64,000 bases of DNA from assembly GCA_038373865.1 (NCBI GenBank), contig JAXGGA010001664.1, positions 62,001 through 126,000 of the forward strand. The letters are read 5' to 3'. Positions within the stretch are counted from its first letter, which is position 1, and each line of letters starts with the position of its first letter. The translations under genes were made by a program, and so were the position numbers. The notes under the pieces are model-generated. The model searched no databases. It had not been told where the DNA came from and saw only the letters and a list, made by a program, of their open reading frames with translations. This document shows positions 24,616 to 34,954 of the stretch, in pieces. Source of the stretch: Uloborus plumipes (taxonomy: Eukaryota; Arthropoda; Arachnida; Araneae; Uloboridae).

Positions 24616-25016
24616 TTAGTTGAAGTTTTTAAAATGAAAGAGTGTTATTTTTTTCCATTGTCATTTTGAATACGTGTTATAACAAAATTCTAACAATTGT
24701 TTTTATTCTAATTATTAATGACACATTTTTTCTCTGGTACCATTTTGAAAATATGTTTTTGAATAAAATTGCAATTGCTGTTTTTAGAAGGGACTTTTTC
24801 TGCCTGCGATCCATAAGTAGTCAAATTTAAAGCGAATGTTTAATTAATAAGTAGTCAAATTTAAAGCGATTAAGCCTAATTAATGATTAAACTTCCAAGA
24901 CATTTTTTCTTACCGTTGCCATTTTGAATTAAAACGTAAATTAAATTATTGAACTATTTAAAATTCCAAGATATTTGTTTCTTTCCGTTGCGATTTTGAA
25001 TTAAAACGTTAATTAA

Positions 25017-25184
25017 GGCAGGAATTCAAGTGAAACACGGACGATCGCAACTCACCAATGCAATCGCAAATTCCAAAATTTGGATTCAAGTGAAACGAAT
25101 TCACTTGAATTCGACTTACAGTAGCGGTTGCAATATGCGATCGCCTCGAAGCGACTGCAATGATGTTTCACTTGAATTCGGCCC
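25017..25184. mobile_element. Harbinger-like MITE in unit 2
   Basis: The ends GGCAGGAATTCAAGTGAAAC and GTTTCACTTGAATTCGGCCC are inverted repeats, with TAA on both sides (25014-25016 and 25185-25187). 168 bp. The interior differs from the unit 1 copy although the site is equivalent. Confidence 0.75.
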
Positions 25185-25582
25185 TAAGTTGAAGTTTTTA
25201 AAATGAAAGAGTGTTATTTTTTTCATTGTCATTTTGAATACGTTTTATAACAAAGTTCTAACAATTGTTTTTATTCTAATTATTAATGACATATTTTTTC
25301 TCAGGTACCATTTTGAAAATGTGTTTTTAAATAAAATTGCAATTGCTGTTTTTAGAAGGGACTTTTTCTGGCTTCGATCCAAATATTAAAAGAACTTTTT
25401 CGTTTAGAATTTTGCAATTAATTTTACCGGAAGAAAGCGGTTTGGAAATAATTGTTTTTGGAAAGGAATTTTATTTGTAATTTAGGGAGAGTGCTAAGTA
25501 TGCGCTACTTGACATCGTCTTTATTTTTGAGGAAGCATGTGCAAATAATTCGATTGATTCTTTGATGCAGGAAAGCTTTTTA

Positions 25583-25798
25583 GCGAGCCGCTTTAGCGGG
25601 GAGTAGTTTATTAAACTTTTCCTTGGTACTTTAAAGGCGAGCCGCCTTGGCGGCGAGTAGTGAATTGAAACTTTCCTCGCTACTGTAAAGGCGAGCCGCC
25701 TTGACGGCGAGTAAACTGTTTAAACTTTCCTCATTTCTTTAAAGGCGAGCCGCCTTGGTGGCGAGTAGTTTTCTCAAACTGCCTTCACTACATTACAG
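25583..25798 (+). repeat. Four 54-bp hairpin repeats before the Helitron 3' end
   Basis: Units start GCGAGCCGC at 25583, 25637, 25691 and 25745, exactly 54 bp apart. Each begins with a GCCGCC..GGCGGC-type hairpin, then GAGTAG-like sequence and an AAACTTTCCT tail. The last unit runs directly into the terminal hairpin. Confidence 0.93.
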
Positions 25799-25826
25799 CC
25801 CGTGCAACGCCGGGCTACGCAGCTAG

Positions 25827-26286
25827 TATTATGTTAATTTTTGTACCTTAATAAAATTCTGTATTTTATACCTTGCATTTACGTCAAATTCAAAGTAAAA
25901 TTAAAAGTAAAAAATTCTGAAGATGATAAATATATGTTAAAAATTAAAGTAACTATTTTTTGTGATTTTCATGTTGGTTGTGACCAAAAAACATCATTAC
26001 AAACAAATAAAATGTATCAAACACCATGAGTGTTGAGTTATTAGGCAAAATCTGCTGTGTAATGTTTTTTTTGCACTGCGAGAGGGGGGGGGTATGAACG
26101 ACCATTAAAGTGACACAAATTTTTAAAAAATAAGATTTTGATTTGTGGTGTTTGAAAAAAGCTAAAGAGTCCACTTTAGTTGGAAATTATTTTCCATGAA
26201 ATGAAAAAACTTGCACCAATTTTCCAAGTCTTACTCTAACCCCTTCTCCCACAATTCAAATTACTTATTTTTACTTTCAATTTATT
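25827..26286. other. No gene seen
   Basis: AT-rich interval between the Helitron and the next repeat. A G-run lies at 26085-26092. Confidence 0.45.
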
Positions 26287-26637
26287 CCGACTTCAAAAAA
26301 GGAGGAGGTTCTCAATTCAAAGCGTATGTTTTTTTTTTTGTTTGTTTGTTTGTTCGCACATAACATGTGATCTACTGAACCGATTTGGACGATTTTTTTA
26401 AATCGATAGGAGATGGTTAACTTAGGTACCATGTATTCATATGACGATATTTGTTCACTAGAAAAAAAGTTATGATCGAAAAACTAAAATTTCATGTTAT
26501 TTAAAACAATATGTGCTATCGTAAATCCTTACTTCAATTAGCGACCCGTTGACTCAAGTGGTTAAACGCATCGGGTTGAAGTTCCTGATGGAATGAGATC
26601 GAGTCCAGGTCTGCAAGTTTTTTGAACAGCAGCATAG
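26287..26637 (+). repeat. CCGACTTC repeat with tRNA-Ser-like tail, copy 2
   Basis: Starts CCGACTTCAAAAAAGGAGGA. The tRNA-like part at 26541-26617 has a better A box (TGACTCAAGTGGTTAAACGC) and B box (AGATCGAGTCC) than copy 1. Same orientation as copy 1, on the other side of the Helitron. Confidence 0.82.
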
Positions 26638-26690
26638 TTTTTTAACTATATTTTGATTATTTAAGTGCAAAACACACTAAAAAGAATGAA

Positions 26691-27125
26691 ATAAAATATT
26701 TTTGGAAAAAAAAATAGAACCGACTTCAGTTGGAAATTGCTCTAAAAAGTAAAAAATAATTTTTTTCTTTGAACACCATCGAAACTACTTTTAAACATAA
26801 GTTTTGAAGTCGGCGCAAAAACAATGAATAGAATCATACGCAACTACAATTCAACTATAAATATAAATTTTAATGGATTCATTTCATTGATTACCACACA
26901 TTCGTGTAATGGTACAAATATTCTGCTTTTAATTTTCAATGATTTCTCTGAAAAAATGTTGGCAAAATATGGCTAAATATCATTTTACCTATCGTTTTTG
27001 CGCCGACTTCAAAACTTATGTTTAAAAGTAGTTTCGATGGTGTTCAAAGAAAAAAATTATTTTTTACTTTTTAGAGCAATTTCCAACTGAAGTCGGTTTT
27101 ATTTTTTTTTCCAAAAATATTTTAT
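26691..27125. repeat. Near-perfect inverted repeat with 132-bp arms
   Basis: Arms 26691-26822 and 26994-27125 differ at one position by my reading. The spacer is 171 bp. Both arms contain ACCGACTTCAGTTGGAAATT and GTTTTGAAGTCGGCGC, which echo the CCGACTTC start of the preceding repeat. Confidence 0.92.
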
Positions 27126-27980
27126 TACAGTTAAAATTGTATGTCCTCAGGGAATTTTTTTTTATTTTGTCCTCTTTTTATTTTATTCGTCCTCTTGCAG
27201 CTCAAACTCATATAAGCTCTATGAATAACTTCAAAAAAAAATTCGTCAGTATGACATAAGTATAGTTTGATCACCACTTGTCATTTTTCAGTTTAATTTT
27301 TGATGCTATAAATAGTTACTACTTCATACTTTTTCAGTTTTTTGGAGTCCTTACTAGTAATGGGTAAATTATTTATTCAGTAAAAAAGCGCGCTGTTGTA
27401 ATATTAAAGAAAATATGTTGTAAAAACTGTAATATTAGAAAAAATCTAGTTCATTTGAAAGCAGACACGATAAAAATATAAAGGAATACTCTAAATGAAT
27501 TCATTGTTATAAGATAGAAGTCTTTGCCATAAGATATTCTTAAGTTAGACATGACTTTAAGTATAATCATTCATAACTACCGTCACTATACCATTATAAT
27601 ACTTTTGGACAGTTTTCGACAGTAACACCCCCCACACCCCCGTTTAGCATACTTCTTTCATTTCAATGAGGAAATTTTTTTGTACTCACCACCAAAACTG
27701 AGGTAAATAACTCAAGAATCACCTACCTAGAAAGAAATAAAAATTGAAAATTAGCACGAATCACTTTTATTTGTCTTCAATGCAAAAACTATTGTACATA
27801 CAGAGCGTTCCAAAAGAAACTTCCTAAATAAATGAAGTCGTAGAAACCTATCCGCTGCATCAATCGAATCAAAATTTCACCGTTGTTATTTGAAGGTATG
27901 CACTGGCAATTATGATGATTTTAAACAATGCAGTACTCACGGCTGCAGTTGTAGTGAGACAATTTCAAAACTTTCGATTA
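27126..27980. other. No gene seen
   Basis: AT-rich with no supported feature. Confidence 0.5.
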
Positions 27981-28302
27981 GGAACACCCATTTTTTTCTT
28001 GCGCAAATTGATCAAAGTAATAAAAACGGCAAATAGAGTTGAACGATTTGAGAATGTCGAAAATTGCCGGCGTAAAGTATTCGCAAAGAAAAGCATTAGA
28101 AAGGACTAATGACAACATGCGAAAGAAGAAGCTTAGTATAAACTTTGCAGATAACTTTGCATACTTCACTGGTTTAGACAGTAGTAGAAGCCCTAATCAC
28201 AGAACACCAACGAGTAACTTTTGTCATATACCAATCTGTCCTGCGCCATTCTTGGTTTATCAATGCAATGATCAATTTGCGCAAGAAAAAAGTTGGTGCT
28301 GT
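27981..28302. mobile_element. MITE with about 34-bp inverted repeats
   Basis: 27981-28014 and 28269-28302 are inverted copies sharing TTTTTTCTTGCGCAAATTG and ATCA, with a few differences at the outer tips. No transposase. The 65- and 93-codon frames inside are incidental. Confidence 0.6.
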
Positions 28303-28414
28303 CATTCAAAAATTTTATAACTCTCTCAGTGTCACCGTAACCATAGCTCTGTATTGTTTAAAACTATCACAATTTCGAGTGCATATTCTTTCAAATAATT
28401 ATGTTTGAAATTTC

Positions 28415-28490
28415 GGTTGTATGGGTTGAGTGGATAGATTACTAGTTCTTCATATGCAGAGAAAGTTGCTTCGGTTCCATACTAGGTATA
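28415..28490 (+). repeat. Degenerate tRNA-like sequence
   Basis: A-box-like TGGGTTGAGTGGATAGATTA lies at 28422 and B-box-like GCTTCGGTTCC at 28468-28478, at a tRNA-like distance. No convincing acceptor or anticodon stems. Likely a SINE head or chance. Confidence 0.25.
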
Positions 28491-28629
28491 TATGCAAATA
28501 TCTGAATAACTTCTTAAAAGAGTAATATTATAAAATACAATTGTTGTCCTGTTACATACTGTACTTTTTAAAAATTAGTTAGATAAGGTTGGATTTATGT
28601 TTAGAAACTAAGAAATAAATACCATACAG

Positions 28630-29280
28630 TTACTTCAATAAAATAAGTGCAAAACACAAATTAAAAGTAACTAAAACTTAATAGATGCACATTATTTTTC
28701 AACAGATGTCCTCTAATGCCGTATAAAATCATATTCATTTGATTAGTGTTCCACTTTTTCTCAATCCGAGTGAATACAATTTCTTCTGCCAGAACGAGTT
28801 ATTTACTTCAATAAAATAAATGTAAAAAACACACAATAAAAGCAATTAACATTCAATAGATGCACGTTACTTTGCAAAAATTGTCTTGTAATGAGGTGTT
28901 AAATCGTATCCATTTGATTAATGTCTTTCTATGATTCTTTACTCAGAAAGCTCAACTTCTTTAGAAACGATTTATTTACTTCAATGAAAAAAAAACCGCT
29001 AAGGAAAAGTAACTAAATTCAATAGAAACAATTGATATGAAAAAGATGTCTGGTAATAATGTATTAAATCGTATCCGTTTAATTAATGTCCTTCTACTTT
29101 TTATCTGTCAGAGCGAGTTATTTACTTCATTGAAATAAACACAAAACGCAAAGTAAAAGTAACTAAATTTCAATAGATACACATTATTTTGCTAAAGATG
29201 TCCCGTAATGATGCATTAAATCGTATCTGTTTGATTAGTATCCTTCTATTTCTTTAGTCAGAACGAATTCATCTTGCCAC
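28630..29280 (+). repeat. Degenerate satellite-like array, four units
   Basis: Units start TTACTTCAATAAAATAA or variants at 28630, 28803, 28976 and 29122 (periods 173, 173, 146). Each contains AAAAGTAACTAA, CAATAGATGCACATTA, GATGTC..GTAATG, TTAAATCGTATCCGTTT and GATTAATGTCCTTCTA variants in the same order. Confidence 0.88.
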
Positions 29281-31232
29281 ATACACCATTCATCTAAGAT
29301 TTTATGGAGTGCAGACACGACATCTGTAGGGCTTTAAAAATGTTAAAGGTTTTCGTGTTTTCGTGCAATACGTTGGCACACTTATCGCATAGATGACTGT
29401 TAACATTCGTATGGGATTACTAGTCTGAGAAATATATGAAACAGTTTCTCAGATAATCTATGCACTAATTTATATTTTTTTTTAAATCAGGATTAAATCA
29501 TTGCTATTTTCAGTGCTCAAGTTTTCTAATCAAGTACAGAAAAGTTAACATAATAAAATTTTTACCATTTAATAAAATTTTTTACCATTGCAAATAAAAA
29601 AAACTTCAGAAGGAGCTCACACCACGCAAAAAAATGGATACATGATGGAAAACTCCATTCGCTTGTTGTATAGGATTGAATAGCCAGTGAAGGAACAATT
29701 TGCATTTTTTATTGATATTATTCATTTTTTTGTTTCAGGCTTGATTTTTTTCTTAGATAAATTGCCAAGAATACATTTCTATGAAGGGAAGGAAATTGAA
29801 GCGAAAAGGAAATGAATATATGGAAGGAAACGATTTTGAAAAAATATGAAGGAGAAAAAAAGTAAGTTCGTACTTTTTTAATACAGTTTTTAAAAAAAAT
29901 CTAGGTAAATTGGCAACACTTGGTTCTTCTATACAACTCTAAAAACTAAAAAGGAAAGTAAGAACAAAAATATAGGCAAGGACACAATTTTTAACATGAA
30001 GAAATAAAAAATAAATGAAAAGCAATGGAAAAATTGAAAAAAATAATGGAAAGTATAAAGTAAAAGATGAGTAAAATAAATATAAAACATGAAGAACACC
30101 CAATAAAACTAGCTTAAAATAAAACTTCCACATTTTTATTGACTAGACAATTTTATTTTTAGGCACAAGTTAAAATGTTCATTTACTAGATTGCAGCACC
30201 ATTTTTTCGTTAAACCTCCAAAAAGTCGTAAAGCAGAGCTTATAAAGCTCTTCCGTTTTATTTTAACAGCTCGTATCACTTATTTCCCATAAAAACTTTT
30301 TAGTCTTGTACCAAATGCTAATTTTAATAATACGTGTTTTGCTTTTCTGTAAATGAAATTAATTCAGTGGTCATTTACTGGTGCGGATAATCTACATTAC
30401 GATTGCTACGTAAAATTACAACATTATTTGAAGGCAAATAAAGTAGACCGGCTAGTGAATGAACACCTCGTAGTTTTTTTTTTTTTTTTTTTTTGAAACA
30501 AATGAGTTCTAAAAACAGTTTCCATAGGTGAATTGGCAGTAGTAGTTTCCTTTTACACTTTTTTCAAAGAGTAAACGGCTAGAAAATGTTGCGTTTGTCC
30601 ATTGGTTGGGGTGTTCATTCACTGGGTAGAGGTACTTATTTTCATTCTAAGGCCCCAAAACCCCTGATGCACGTAGTGCTTTTAACTGTCATGTGGCCAA
30701 TGGCCATTGCTACAATTTTTAACGATGCTATGAATTTTTTTAAATGAAATCTCGTCTGATTTACTGGTTGCTCTACCCTAGCAACCAGACGATTAAAAGA
30801 ATACTTTTATACACCTGCACTTTTCACTCTGAATGTTTGGTAAATGTAAGATTCAAAAAAACTTTTTAGCAAATAGAAGAATTGAGGCACAAAAATACTC
30901 GACTCGAAAACATAACGAACAAAAAGTTTGTTAGGTTGAGCTTGCCAGTTTTTAGGTTGAGCAGAGTCCAACCGCGTTGCAGGAGATTTAGAATGGGCGT
31001 GCACTTCCTACCTTTCTATCTTCCGACAGCCACATCAATAAATTAACAAACCCTGGCAGACCACGAGTGATAAAAACGTTGTGGTATTTATGAATTAATA
31101 AACAGAAAGAAAGATTAATGGTATTACAATTAATAATAAACGGAGTCAACTACTTTTTTTCTAAAGGATGACTTTGTTTAGTAATGTGTCAAGTGGGAGC
31201 CGAAAGACATCTTTATTTTTTGTTGTCAAACA
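29281..31232. other. No gene seen; T-run
   Basis: AT-rich. T21 at 30474-30494 and A/T low complexity at about 29840-30120 account for the frames seen. Confidence 0.5.
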
Positions 31233-31469
31233 CACTGCAGAAAATAAACTTGTTTTTTTTTACAGTATAATACTGACACGATAGGTTCCATTTTCAACCT
31301 GTAAAATGAACAGTAATAAACTGTAACATCCACAGTTATTTCTACATTACTGCTAATATTACAGCTTATTACAGTGCATTTTATAGTTTCTTACTGTGCA
31401 TTTTAGAGTTTTAAACCTCTGCTGCTGTTGCTTTTCATACTGTAAAAACAACAGTTTATTTTTTGCAGT
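31233..31469. mobile_element. ACTGTAAAA-family MITE, copy D
   Basis: Starts CACTGCAGAAAATAAACTTG and ends AAAACAACAGTTTATTTTTTGCAGT. Between them are ACAGTATAATACTGACACG and AACAGTAATAAACTGTAACA modules. The flanks lack a clear TA pair. Confidence 0.75.
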
Positions 31470-33439
31470 TCATAATTATTGTTACTCAATAGGGAGGTGC
31501 AAATGGTTTGGCGAATCTTTAAAATGTCTTCCACGAATCATTTTAAGTTTATAGACCAAGCGTTACAGACTCGTGACTTAAAAGAGACATTTTACTTCTA
31601 GTATCTGTTTTTTTACGTACGAATACATTATATGAAATTATGAATATGATTCCGTCACATTGTTGAAGTGTTATCAAAATATTTCAGTAATTTATGCATT
31701 GAAGTCCAAAATTTTTTATTAAACTATGTATTAAAACTTGTGAATTCGTAAAGATGAAGTATTGTAAGTAATGAAATAATATAACACGTCTTATGCTTTA
31801 TTAATGTATCGTGGGGGTTTCAAGGTTTCTGACTTTTCATATTTTTTAAAACCTCAAAGCGATAAAATTTTGGTTATATCTTCGAATTTTCGTGTTTTCT
31901 TTTCAATCGTGAAGAACTTTTTTTTAATATATTTTATGCAATTTATAAGTCTTGTGAATTTTGATCTTTTCATATAACTCCAAAATTCCATTTTAAATTA
32001 AAAAAAATCAACTTTGCTTCTTCATATTTTCGGAGCCCACGCACTCTTGAAACCTCACTGAGCGCTGCTCTAAAGCTTCCTTTTCTTATCCATATGCATA
32101 TTTATTAGAAATAAATATGCAGCGCACAAATAGTGCATGTCCTAGCAAAACTCTTTCAGTGGTTATAAATAGAGCTTTTTACATAAACGAATATATGCAT
32201 GGGAATCCATATTTTCACTTCGAAATCCCTTTTCAATCTATATTGGAACATTGATAGGCATGTTTTGCTTGGCTCAAATTCACTATATGCACGTATGTTT
32301 TTTTTTCCGAAACAAATTACTGTTTTTTTAACTTATATTTAAAATAGCCGAGTTTCAGGCTTTTATCCAAGAATTGCTTTATTGGGATACAATTGAGGAA
32401 TTTTTCAATAGGAAATTGTGAACATAATGGTAACTTTGAAACAATCTCTCTGTATTGATTCCTGTTATTTGTAATAGGAATGTGTGCCGCAATATGTTTT
32501 TCCGCAAAAGAATTCACTTTAAATACTGTAATTCCAACACTGTAATGCTAATTGAAACCCATTAATGCATTTTTAGGGATGGTCCAAAAAGTGTCTGAAT
32601 TTTCCAAAAATGAGCATTTCAAAAAAAAAAAAAAAGTGTTAAATTATTAGTTTGGTGTTATTTCAATTCATTATTAACAGAATTCAACACATAACCGTTG
32701 GAATCTTTGGATCCAACGGTCCAAATATCTTCTCAAAATATCTTCAGAAAAAAATGTCAGGCATTAATGAGTTAAGAGAGGATTACGAGCAAGTATTAAA
32801 ATTTTGGCTAGTAATCTTTAAGCAGAATAGTCAGAACATTTTTTTTTAACGAACTATCATTTAAAACCCTTTGTGTATTGACTGATATTCTGATACAAGA
32901 ATTCCACTAAATTTATATTTTATCTATATCCTATCGGATGAAAACATTTATTTCCCTCCCATTACATTATTCGTAAATATATAATGTATTTTATTAAACT
33001 ATAAAGTTAGACTGAGAACAATAAAAATACGAAGACAAACATTGAAGAAATATAATTCGAAAACTATACATAACCAGTAAAAGTGAATAAAATACGAAAA
33101 TATTTAAGATTTTAAAAAAATTTAAAGTAGAGGCAAATGCTAACAGTGTAATCTTACGAAATTAGACAACTCAAAGTTCAAATCATCTAATTTTTGCATC
33201 AGTAGGGGAGAATCGGAGAGAATGAAACAGTGAGAAGAATAGGCGAGGTGTATTTATGTGCCGAAGAAGAAGTATAAAATTATTTCTAACTTGTCCAGCA
33301 CACGCATCAGTTTTAAACTCTTAGTTATTTCTGCTTCATCTACGAACAATTAAAAAAAAAATATTTGTTCACATTTTGATTTTGGCACATAAAAAACAAC
33401 TGACCCCTGCCTCCCAGTTTAAATCCCCCCCCACCCAGC
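31470..33439. other. No gene seen
   Basis: AT-rich. Frames of 65-66 codons (32517-32317 minus, 32652-32849 plus) show no domain. Confidence 0.5.
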
Positions 33440-33604
33440 CAGGCCCGTCATTTAGGGGGCAGGGGGGTCAATTGCCACCCTGACTTTGAGAAATCAATGT
33501 ATTTACACATAAGTGGGCTTGGTTTTTGTTGTTTTCTGGTGAAATTGTATTGTGTTTATACCCTTTGCCCCCCCCCCCTGGAAAAACTTGAAATGACATC
33601 CCTG
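33440..33604 (+). mobile_element. hAT-like MITE
   Basis: Starts CAGGCCCGTCATTTAGGGGG and ends TGACATCCCTG, an imperfect inverted pair. Flanks CACCCAGC (33432-33439) and CCGCCAGC (33605-33612) agree at 6 of 8, an eroded 8-bp duplication. A second copy of the family lies at 56207-56380. Confidence 0.6.
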
Positions 33605-33612
33605 CCGCCAGC

Positions 33613-34811
33613 CCACTTTTGGTGAGTAAAGTAAATGTATCAGCTTTATATTCTTGCTGCTACTTCTACTGGAAGAGATAGAAATTATTGTTCCCCTTTT
33701 ATTTGGACATATGAATGCAACTGTCCCCCGTTTGGCCTCTATATAAAATATAAACAAAATACATTTCCAGTTATCCTTCGTTATCAGTAATGGATTTACC
33801 ATGTCACAATTTCCAGGGGTCCTACGACCATAGAGGCTCCGAAAAGAATTCAAAAATGCCCTTTATGAATGTTATACATAGTTCTGTGATAGCCCATTTA
33901 CCTCTTAAAAATGCATTGCAACGGGCCTCCAAACCAGTAAATCCCATATTTTACATTACAGTACTAGATGTCTTGAAGGTTTGTAAATGATGCCTATTTC
34001 CTTCGGGGGCAAAATAGCTTTTAATTAAAATAATTTACTGAGAATAAGATCGCAGTGTTAATAACAGCAAAACAATTTTGATAAGAATTGCAAAATAGCA
34101 AAATATTTATTTTACGAAAAGATTTTTTAGTTCGGTTGCTTATAATATAATTATTGCCACAAATAATTAATCAATTCAAGCATTTACGGTAGTGAAGAAA
34201 TATCCACTATACGCACATCTTGTTTTAAATCTAGGCAATTCAGCCTTATCCTTTCCTCATTACAGTTGAATCCTGCATTAAATTTTCTTATTTTTCAGCC
34301 TTAATTTGCTTTCGACCATAACAATGTCGTATCCTTATTCCATTAAGGTTTTTATTTAAAATCGCCTGAACTATCCATCCGTTTGAATTATCCTAATCAG
34401 GGAAAATTAAGATCTGGCGATTAAATTGTTAATTAGCTTGGCTATTGTTTATTTAGTGCTTTTTTTGTTCCTGTATACACATCAGCTCCTTCAGATTGCG
34501 TTGAATCTTTTGTTTGGAAATCGAACTCAAGTGGTTTTTTTCATTCTTTTTGTAAAACCAAACTTATTTTTCGATAGTATTTACTACTTTCAATAATTTA
34601 TTTAACCATAATAATTAGATTTATTCAGTCATGTTTTTTCTCTTCAATGTTTTCCTTTTATTCATTCTTGAACAACTATAGTCTCAACTAAAGTTATTGA
34701 TAATTTCAAATATTTTATTTGTAGCACGCGTTTTATTTTATTTTAACTTCTAAAATTATTTCGTTCACTCTTAACGAAAGGTAATAAAGCTATGATTATA
34801 ATACATAAATA
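33613..34811. other. No gene seen
   Basis: AT-rich up to the Tc1 insertion. No supported feature. Confidence 0.5.
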
Positions 34812-34838
34812 CACTGAAGTGACAAAAGTCATGGGATA
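34812..34838 (+). repeat. Left inverted repeat of the Tc1 element
   Basis: 27 bp, exact reverse complement of 36003-36029, directly after the TA at 34810-34811. Confidence 0.95.
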
Positions 34839-34883
34839 GCAATATGCAAATTTTCAGATGGCAGTAGCATCGCATAGAACAGG

Positions 34884-34920
34884 TATAAATGCGCAGTGCT
34901 TTTACAGAGCTTTCATTTCT
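34884..34920 (+). promoter_or_regulatory. Probable core promoter of the Tc1 transposase
   Basis: TATAAA at 34884-34889 is followed about 30 bp later by TCATTT (from about 34914), close to an arthropod initiator. That would give a leader of about 40 nt before ATG 34955. Inferred from motif and spacing only. Confidence 0.5.
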
Positions 34921-34954
34921 GTTCAAGTTATTCATGTGAAGAGGTTTTAACGTG

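Larger units (their letters stand above)
24140..25385 (+). repeat. About 703-bp tandem duplication within the Helitron
   Basis: Unit 1 (about 24140-24842) and unit 2 (about 24843-25385) both start ATTAATAAGTAGTCAAATTT and share CCGTTGCCATTTTGAATTAA and the AAAGAGTGTTATTTTTTTC block. They differ mainly in the MITE occupying the same interior site. Confidence 0.85.
23972..25826 (+). mobile_element. Non-autonomous Helitron, both ends present
   Basis: 1855 bp. The 5' end is TC at 23972-23973 after A, followed by TACTTATATTAAAAACTGAG. The 3' end is the hairpin AGCCCG (25797-25802) with CGGGCT (25811-25816), then ACGCAG, CTAG (25823-25826) and T. The ends fit insertion between A and T without duplication. 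No Rep/helicase frame. The interior holds a 0.7-kb tandem duplication, two Harbinger-like MITEs and four 54-bp hairpin repeats. Confidence 0.82.

Noticed and set aside
25583..25798. CRISPR array
   Set aside because: The 54-bp units are contiguous and diverged, without unique spacers, inside an animal Helitron.
34952..34954. GTG as the start of the Tc1 transposase
   Set aside because: Nuclear animal genes start at ATG. The ATG at 34955 is next in frame and leaves the first DNA-binding helix intact.
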